A stretch of 64,000 bases of DNA, taken from Trichuris trichiura (Eukaryota > Nematoda > Enoplea > Trichinellida > Trichuridae). The notes beneath the pieces are model-generated. The model was given only the letters and a program-made list of their open reading frames with translations, did no database searches and was not told the origin of the DNA. The DNA lies in assembly GCA_037903355.1 (NCBI GenBank), contig JBAJFE010000026.1:1984001-2048000 (forward strand). The letters are read 5' to 3'. Both the position numbers and the translations under genes were made by a program. Below are positions 56,577 to 64,000 of this stretch, piece by piece (position 1 is the first letter of the stretch; each line of letters begins with the position of its first letter).

Positions 56577-59500
56577 TTACCTTAAAATGGACAAATACAC
56601 TGATCCCTTTGCTGCTATTTTGCCATCGAACAAAATAGTCGATTTATGGTGTGAGCTTAGTGAAGCGCAACTGGCAAGAGATAAGCAGCTACCAGAGGCG
56701 TTCCGATGCAGTGATTCTGTGCTTGGCAGATTAAGAAGCGTGAGTGCATGTCGTTTGTTGCAGTTGTGATTTCTGCTTGGTGAACTTCTTCCTAGTTGAA
56801 GCTGCGTTTCTCTGCTGCGACCGTCCATTGCGACAGCCGATGTTGTCATGTCTTCCAAGTTTTGAGTCGCTACTAAAGTTTCCGGCTCGCTGGAGGAGCC
56901 TGACGCTTCATTTGAGCTATATTCCGTCAAGCGAACTGACGGTATGACTTTTTTAAGATCAGGGGTTGTGCATTTATTTTCCACTTGTCGGTTCTGGAAT
57001 TCTATCTGCTGCACTGTTTTCAAAGAAAGCTTTCTTGCCGACTTCCTTATGGTGTCCAAAGTGCTAGCACTTGTCCACTCCCGATTTTGGTCATTGAAGT
57101 TGTCTCTGACTTCACGAGCTGTATGACTGAGACAAGGATCAGAGTTTAGTTGACAAGGCATTTTCTCGCTGAAGCCAGAATCACGATGTACCAAAGCATT
57201 TTTCTGATTGATGTGAGAGTCGCAGGAAAAAATTAGTCCTTGGTTGTAGCAGCTATCGCATGAATTTGGCTTATATAAACTGCTTATTGGCCTTTCGGCT
57301 TCTTCCACCTTGTGGACAACAAGGCGACCTGTATGAGTTCCTATCCATACAATGTCATCCAGAGTTTTTATACTGCTAACGAAACAGTCCGTTTTCTGTG
57401 CTATCTGCATAAGTGTAAATGTTAAACGTTTCTTCGAAGGCCTATCGTTACTCACCTCTTCCTCGGTTTCTTCAATTTGTATGGAGTGAATACATGTGAA
57501 GTAAATGGGATCCCATAATTCTACGACATTACTGGAGGACCACGCAATCCAAATGCCTAAACTAGAAGCTTCCATGCAGGAAACCTTTTCTACCCCGCGC
57601 CAATTGCTGTTCTGAATTTGCTCCACTTTATCAAGAGTACTAGGAGAAATGATTATTTAATATTGCATGGACTTTCTCCAATTTTATATTACTTTGCTTC
57701 GTAAATGCAGATTCGATCTCCGACGGCAATCCACAGGTAGTTTTGTTGCGTAAGTAAAATTCGGCTGACCGGAATGCAGTTTGCGATAGGTATGTAGCAA
57801 AAGTCGCTGTAACACGGCGCCAACGAAGAAACATTCTGAAAGTTAGCCGATCGAATTTTACTTTTCCGACCCATCGCGCTGTTATCTGCTGGATGATAGA
57901 GACGTCTTACGATTGTGTGCCTATGCTGTAACCAATGGAGAAAACTATTTTGTTTTCTATGTACTAATTCATGTTTGTTATACTCGTCCCAAAAGTATTG
58001 AACAAACTTTCGGCCCCTTAACGTTTCCTAATGGCTGGGTATTGTTTCCTTCTTCGATTAGCCACCTACCCGCACCACTTTGAACACAGAAATTTCATGC
58101 GTGAAGTTCAAATATTTGTGCACTGCTCTGTTGACATTGCAGCGCGAAAGCAAACATGAAATGTGGGAGACAAGTTGTTAAAATTGCGTTCTTATTTTCA
58201 GTAGGAGAAATTTTTCGTATCGTGTTATAATGATTATTTAAACAGTACATATAAGCTTACTTGTATGAGGGATAGCGACCCATCGAGAAGTCCAGCATAC
58301 AGAATGGTTCCTTGGCAAGCCATGTCCATGACTACATCTTGCATAGTGATTTCCCATAAACACGAACTGAAAGAGAATTTAGGCAAGCGCGTTACCTTAA
58401 ATGGCAATAAATTTACCAGCAGTCTAGTTGGAAGTCAACGCTAAACGCTATTAGCGTTTTGGCCACCGTCGAAGCCAACAGCATATCAGTTTTGCACATG
58501 GCAATGGCCAAGATGAGCGTGGGAATCTGCAGAGCATTTTTCCAAGTGTTCAAGTTAAAAAATGCCTTTTTAACTTTACTTGTCGACTGATAATTTGAAA
58601 AGATTCCGTTTCGCAGTTAATGACGCCCAATTGACTGACGCAGTTTGATCCAAAGCTGACTAAAATTTTATCTAAAACAAGAGCTTCATAACTGGAACAG
58701 TTCTGAATACTTCATGCCTTTATACCTGTATTTGGGATAGATAAAGAGGCTTTGACATGCTTGCATTGATCTACACTGCACAATTCAGTTCCAGGATTTG
58801 TCACTTGCAGGCGGAGGTGATCAAGACGAATGGCTTGCTGTTTAATGCGTTGTATGTGCTTTGAGTGGCTAGCAAGAAGTTCTCGTCTGCGAGGAAACGG
58901 TTTCATCGTTTCGAACGCAAACTAAACTTGAAGAATTATTAAGCCTGCATACTGATAGTTATTACACTTGCTAGGATTAAATTTTTATCGCCTCACAGGC
59001 AAAGTTTAAGTTGCTCTTTGTTCAAAATCTTATCGCCTTTATGATGCCAAGAAAAGAACTGTTGGTCGATCGAAATGCTCACTTTGAAAAGTACGTCGGC
59101 ATTATTGAGATTTTTTACGGCGCATTTCAAGAATCTAATCTTGGACATTTGGTCATCCAGGGCAATCACATCTTGCTGATGCATAACTAGCAGCGCCGTT
59201 GCGAATCGGTAAATAACCTTTGGTCCTTCCAAAAAGAAGCAGTCCCATATACGAAGCATCACCTAGAAATGAGGTAAAAATTCTATCCGGTCTTTTCTAT
59301 TGCTGTTCGCTTACGCTAAAAGGTATGCAGTCGGAGAAAAGGGATATGAACCAGTTGAACGATACGATAGAAATATCAAAATCGCTATTGAGAAGATGTT
59401 CCATGAGTTTAGGCGCTTTCTGCACTAATATATCTTTAAGAACTTCCTGTGAGGCTCTTGCTCCGGTTAGTAGTGAGTCATAATACTCTTCCGGGAAGTA

Positions 59501-62500
59501 GCATTCGGTCAGAGCGATAAGTAACCTGCCAATTACGGATCAGCTAATTTGTCTATTTTCACCGTGACTTACCAGAAGGTGTCTTCCGCAGATACAAACA
59601 GCAAAGCAACCGCTGCTATGAAGTTCATTCCTTGGCAGTAGCCAATTTTGGGATTGTGGGTAGCGAAAGCGAACAGTACTTGTTGCAGTTGACGTACCTA
59701 ACAAGTAGTGCGTAGAATCGTAATAGTAAAGTGCGTACACTCGTTAATTACCCCTTTGGAATGGAATGTTACGAAGTGAGTATTGTTGGGCATTGTTCTC
59801 ATTAAATCTAAATTAATTTGTCTTCGACTTGTAGCAGTCGTCTGTAATATTTTGTTGAAGGAACAGTGAAGCTCTAATAGAGACTTACTTTGTTTGCATA
59901 AGCTGAATTGAATAGACAAACTAAACTATGGAAATAATTGGACCCATGCTTCTTCTTTACGTCTTGGGTCATCCGCTGTAGCAACTGAGTCCATACAGCG
60001 CTTCTATACTTGGACGGTATCCCTTCACGAACAAGTGCTCGCAGTTCCCGCTGAATTATTTTCATTACATTTCCGTAGATCAGAGTAAAACGAACCGTGT
60101 TAACGATTCCTGTTTTAATGTCTGAATGAAGCCAAGCTTTCCAACGAACAACGTTTTTCACGTTGCTCAGCTCCTTCATGTGCTGTTCCAATGTGCTAGC
60201 CATGTATATAATGGCTTCCGATTCGTTTGAAAATTGCTGAATGAACCCATAAGTGTCCGTATGACTTTCAGGTGCTACTAGGCTAAATTAAGTTTCTTCA
60301 TTCAATTTACCGTGTAGGCGGAGCCTTTTTAACGTACCTTTGTACGTCGGGCAGTGACGGGTTACTTCTTTTGGCTTCGTTTGTTAAATTTTTAATTCTA
60401 TCTTTGTGCTGAAACTTTATCCGTTAAACATTTTTTAGAGTAGAGAGAATAGTTAGAAGCGGCATTAGCCACGTTTGTTATTGCTTCATTTTATTAGTAC
60501 AGTGGTTGACAGCGAATGTCGAATGCCGTGCAATTAGTGAAATTTTCAGTTTTGCTGTCAGCTAGCGTCTAAACGCTGCTAAACTGATGCGTATTAAATG
60601 TGTTTAACACGTTGGAACTCCGTCATTCAGTTACCATCGCGTAGAAAGTTTATTGTTTCTTCAAGAGGAAATTGTGTACTCATTGTAAATAGGCGATTTA
60701 CTTCCTGCTCCTTACGTACGTTAGGTTTACTATTTATCTTAGCGTACCACCGTTGTCCTTGAATTGTTGAAAAGAATGGATCCCACTTCAATTCAGTTCT
60801 ATAATTCGTCAATTCTCTCAATGCCCCTGTGGACAGGCTAACTTCAATGTCTCTGATAAGTTAACTGAGCTTGCACAGAGAATCGTGTGTTACGAAAAAA
60901 TTTTGTTGTTCGTACGTCAGTTTAAAAATGGGTTCAAGGCGCCCTGACTGCGTCTGAGAAATGTCGCAAGCGAGTCAGTAATCACTTACCGTAGCAATGT
61001 CGCCATATGGCAAAGTAACCTCTGGCGAGTTGGCAGAATCATTCATGTGTATTCGTACGCTATCTAGCAGGCATTTCAGATAAGCAGTTTTGTATTCAAC
61101 TGATTCTTCACGAAATCTTTTCATTTTTCTACAAAGTATTTGGCGCGAAGTCTCGGTTATGCTGACGGAATATTAATGAATATTAGGCGCTCATCAAAGC
61201 GTTAATTCTAACACAGCAAAATGTCATACTTGAAACTATGGCTTGACTTAAGTATAAAGTCAACGTTAATCAGCATGCAGCTTACTGTTTTGTTCCTTTG
61301 GGCTTCTTTTCTTTCCTTCTAAATTCCTCGAATGTTTTTGATAATTTGGAACCGAAAAAGCTGAGACGTATGCCTTTTTGATCTGTTACTGTATGTCGCC
61401 TTAAAAAAAGAAAAAATAAGAATGAACGATAGCTTTGGCTTTGTACTTACTTTACATCATTGCGCTCCATCTGACATAAATCGTTTTTGAAATGATCCCA
61501 ACCTTTGAGTGAACTTGAGGAAAAGTAGTGATCTTCTTGCCATTGTCCGAAAGCAGATACACAGTATTCTCTAGAACATAATGGTAAAACTTGTTCTACT
61601 TTGATAAGAAGAAAAGCTGATCAAAATTACCGGCGTTTATTGTCGGATGCCGTGGAGAAAGCGCCTTCGGAATCTGAACCGTGTAACAGACTCAACTCTG
61701 AAGGCGTTGAAGTAGCCTCGCTGTGCGGCTGCGCATCTGAAACAAAGTTTGTTGAGAGTTGAAACTGACTTATACAGGCTGGTAAAGTAGCGCCTTTACA
61801 GTTGCCAAAACGCGTTTTTAATTTAGCTGAAGCGGTGCCATCACTTTGAAATTGTCTGCACCTTGTTTGGCAGCGATTTTGGGACTAACTGTTAATAGAA
61901 AAGTAGGTACTTTGCAACGAAGAAAAGCAGCACTGGCTGTTTTAATCGTAGGGAATTTGTACACTTGGCGTTCAAGCGGCGCATTCAAATGTTTTCTTAC
62001 CTGAGTAAGTTCTGCGCTTGTAACGAATAGCTTCATTTGTCTTTTCTAGTTCTGTCTGAAAGCATTGGTTCTGTGACTTCTGTAATTTTTGAACCTGCTT
62101 TGCTTGCATGTACTCTTGGCTGACAATGCGTATATTGGTTGGAACGGGAATGCCAATATCCCTTTTTCAAACTGTTGATCAGATGATCAAGAGATCGGCT
62201 TTTTGTCAGTACAGCCCATCTCGTATTATGGTAACCGTTCTGACGAAAAACCTATCCAACGAAAGCACTTATAATGATGCATAGGCTCAGTAAGGGCTAT
62301 TAGTCCATGTATACTTGTATTTTTCATTAAAAAAGCATGGTGACTTACCATCATCTTGCTGAACCAGCTGAACAATTCCGTTGGACTGTCTGCTGCTAAT
62401 TCATATTTTTGTCCATTTATCAGCCTAAACATAAGGTTACTTGCATATATGTCACTTGACAGTTAACGTACTCAAGGCACAGGGTAGATTCATGGTTCTT

Positions 62501-62762
62501 CAACAGCTTTACGTTGCTCCTATGCAAGTCCATTGTACCCAGGGGAGTTAAGTTGGCTGAGTAATCATCTTTGTTGCGGTAAAATTTGAGCAGGCCTGAG
62601 CAGTCATCCAAGGTGAAGAAGTATTTCCGCCGAGGAAACAAAAGCGTCAGCGCTGAAGACGGAGAATGGTTTCTTCAAATTCGGTTAGTTCCTCGTCTCA
62701 CCAGAAGTCTGATTCTTAAGTTGTAAGTGGCCTGACAGTTTCCTTTCGTATCCTTTGTACAT
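56577..62762 (-). CDS. TBC1D2-type RabGAP with PH domain, coiled coil and C-terminal WD40-like propeller
   Basis: 21 exons keep phase for 1236 residues: 62762-62702, 62652-62472, 62424-62349, 62094-62001, 61736-61631, 61570-61451, 61399-61286, 61161-60986, 60850-60716, 60274-60105, 60050-59889, 59841-59752, 59697-59573, 59525-59315, 59262-59083, 58921-58726, 58671-58580, 58526-58417, 58366-58261, 57835-57693, 57639-56577. PH domain: residues about 10-105 (FPRRKYFFTLDD). Coiled coil: about 107-330. TBC domain: about 412-670, with arginine finger R480 in INLDLMRTMP and glutamine finger Q517 in GYCQG, so GTP hydrolysis on a Rab should be supported. The MKPFPRRRELL tail matches the end of TBC1D2. 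Residues 733-1236 form repeated strands of WD40 type (ILYAGLLDGSLSL, YLWIAVGDRICIY, GIWIAWSSSNVVELWD, IVWIGTHTGRLVVHKV), close in style to LRRK and RhoGEF propellers. TBC-2 proteins act on endosomal Rab5/Rab7. The start of exon 4 is the weakest border. Confidence 0.8.
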
Positions 62763-63399
62763 CTTGTATCTGCCTAAATAGGTAAACGTACGTCATCAAG
62801 ACATAGTGCTATTAACGGATAGCTACTTGTCTTAGGATGGGTAAAAGTCTTATGTCTCGTTTTCACCAATGACCAATTACTAACGATGAAGCAGCCAGAG
62901 TAAGCTTGACGATAAATGATAAATACAGACGCGTGCGCATTTGCGTTTTGGTCTGCACTCTCTCAAGCAGCGCAGAGCTGTCAACATGGTCACCAGAGCA
63001 AGGCTTTTAAGCTAGTACGCTTGAATCGACTTTGCCTATGCCTCAATAGTTTGTTTACCGCAGCTGCAACTGCTTCAGAGGAAATACAATTCCCTCAGCT
63101 TCCTTTGTTGTGTTTTATGGCGCTTTTGTATCATAAAGGTCAGCAAAAACAGCTGTTCTAATGTCGCCGCCGTATTGTTGGTAAAAAAGCCTAGTACGAA
63201 CGAGTGCTCCTGATGATAGTCAGTTTTTTCCGAATAAGTAATCTTAAAGCGCTTTAACGAAAACGTCGTTATGTTCCCCGCTTCGACCTGTAATGCCAAC
63301 ATTCTCTAATGTAATCTGCTTTTATAGTGAAGGCAAAGTACAAACTGTGTTATTTCTTAGTAATATGCGCTTTCTTTTGAGGCAGCTTATTTCTTTCAG
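62763..63399. other. No supported gene
   Basis: This should contain the promoter of the RabGAP gene. Open frames at 62916-63161 (+) and 63075-63302 (-) overlap each other and lack domain signatures. Confidence 0.35.
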
Positions 63400-63583
63400 C
63401 TTCAGACTTTAGAAAGGCTCAGCATCTCATCATTTTTACTTGCCAGTGGCAGCGTTCAAATCATGCTCGTGTATTTGTTTTTTAAAAGTATTATTGAGAA
63501 AACAAAGATAAATGCCTTTGAACTAGGGCTCCTCCGTTCTGCCTCCGCCACTCTGTCACTGAAAATGATCGACAGTCGCGTCG
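63400..63583 (+). CDS. Unassigned exon-like frame at the right edge
   Basis: A good acceptor (TTTCTTTCAG) and strong donor (GTAAGT) flank 61 complete codons plus one base. The product mixes a hydrophobic helix (IMLVYLFFKSI) with LLRSASATLSLKMIDSR. I do not recognise the family. Adjacent exons would lie in unread sequence or beyond the window. Confidence 0.3.
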
Positions 63584-64000
63584 GTAAGTCTGATATCCGT
63601 TTGCATCAGTGTTTACCGGGAGGGGGCGATTGCAGACAAAAGCTTTTGAGACATTGGTTTACACAATAAAGTTTGTGGAGCAGGTGTATAGTGTTCACTA
63701 GAAAAATGAACGCTCATTGAAAGTGCAACGTTTTTCTGTTGTTGCGGAATTTGCTTAGCAAACCATATCGGTAGAGAAATTGAAGCATATGACATTCTTG
63801 TGTGTCGTCAGCTAATTTTGTTTAATGTGATAAAATATTGCGGGATGCTGAGAAGTACCGAAGGAAATGGCATATTTTTGGCTGATCGTTTACCAGGGCA
63901 ACACTGAACTACGCTGCGGTAGTCACATTTCGAAATAATGCAACGTAACCTTTAAGTACTTATTCTTCTGGCCTTCAATTTTCGCTTGCCGCAATTCCTT
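63584..64000. other. Right edge, nothing recognised
   Basis: No exon, RNA gene or repeat could be supported in the last 417 bases. Confidence 0.4.

Noticed and set aside
1..64000. CRISPR arrays, bacterial operons, rRNA genes
   Set aside because: No regularly spaced direct repeats, no ribosome-binding-site-led gene strings and no rRNA signature were seen; the DNA is nuclear eukaryotic.

Overview
The window reads as animal nuclear DNA with many short introns. Joining in-phase exons gives intact proteins from animal families: synaptotagmin, a BTBD17-like BTB-BACK protein, a SMYD methyltransferase, a Crumbs-like EGF receptor, a Raw/OLRN-1-like protein, a zona pellucida (ZP) receptor, MSH6, ZC3H3, CCDC59/TAP26, PUS1 and a TBC1D2-type RabGAP. 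Most introns are 46-62 nt with GT-AG ends, and a few reach 1.4-4.9 kb. Tiny introns, close gene spacing and the Raw/OLRN-1 gene suggest a nematode, most likely an enoplean such as a whipworm (Trichuris-like). That assignment is an inference from gene style, not a database match.

Layout, left half. 1-2296: last two exons of a synaptotagmin (+). 3580-9069: eight-exon BTB-BACK gene (+). 11087-12409: SMYD protein (+). 12410-16755: no confident gene, with some coding-like fragments. 16756-23753: Crumbs-like gene (+) whose 4.9-kb last intron carries a non-autonomous hAT element. 24178-27337: Raw/OLRN-1-like gene (+) with a possible opposite-strand SGNH-type exon inside its big intron. 27338-31139: gene-poor, with a 157-bp foldback element. 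31140-31684: 3' end of a possible fucosyltransferase gene (+). 33129-33466: orphan terminal exon (-).

Layout, right half. 33957-42418: ten-exon transmembrane ZP-domain gene (+), convergent with MSH6 (-, 49419-43005, 24 exons). MSH6 diverges from a TAP26/CCDC59-like gene (+, 49955-52078), whose second intron contains an entire same-strand ZC3H3-like gene (50514-51792). PUS1 (+, 52299-55288) converges with a 21-exon gene on the minus strand (62762-56577). The conceptual product of that gene joins PH, coiled-coil and TBC domains to a C-terminal WD40-like propeller. The right edge holds one unassigned exon (63400-63583).

The genes are not a pathway cluster. They cover membrane traffic (synaptotagmin, RabGAP), epithelial polarity and apical matrix (Crumbs, ZP), genome maintenance (MSH6) and RNA processing (PUS1, ZC3H3, TAP26). 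Exon borders come from reading-frame continuity, splice consensus and remembered family features, without transcript data. The most interesting items are the RabGAP-propeller fusion, the nested ZC3H3/TAP26 pair, the alternative signal-peptide exon inside the ZP gene, and the two small mobile elements.
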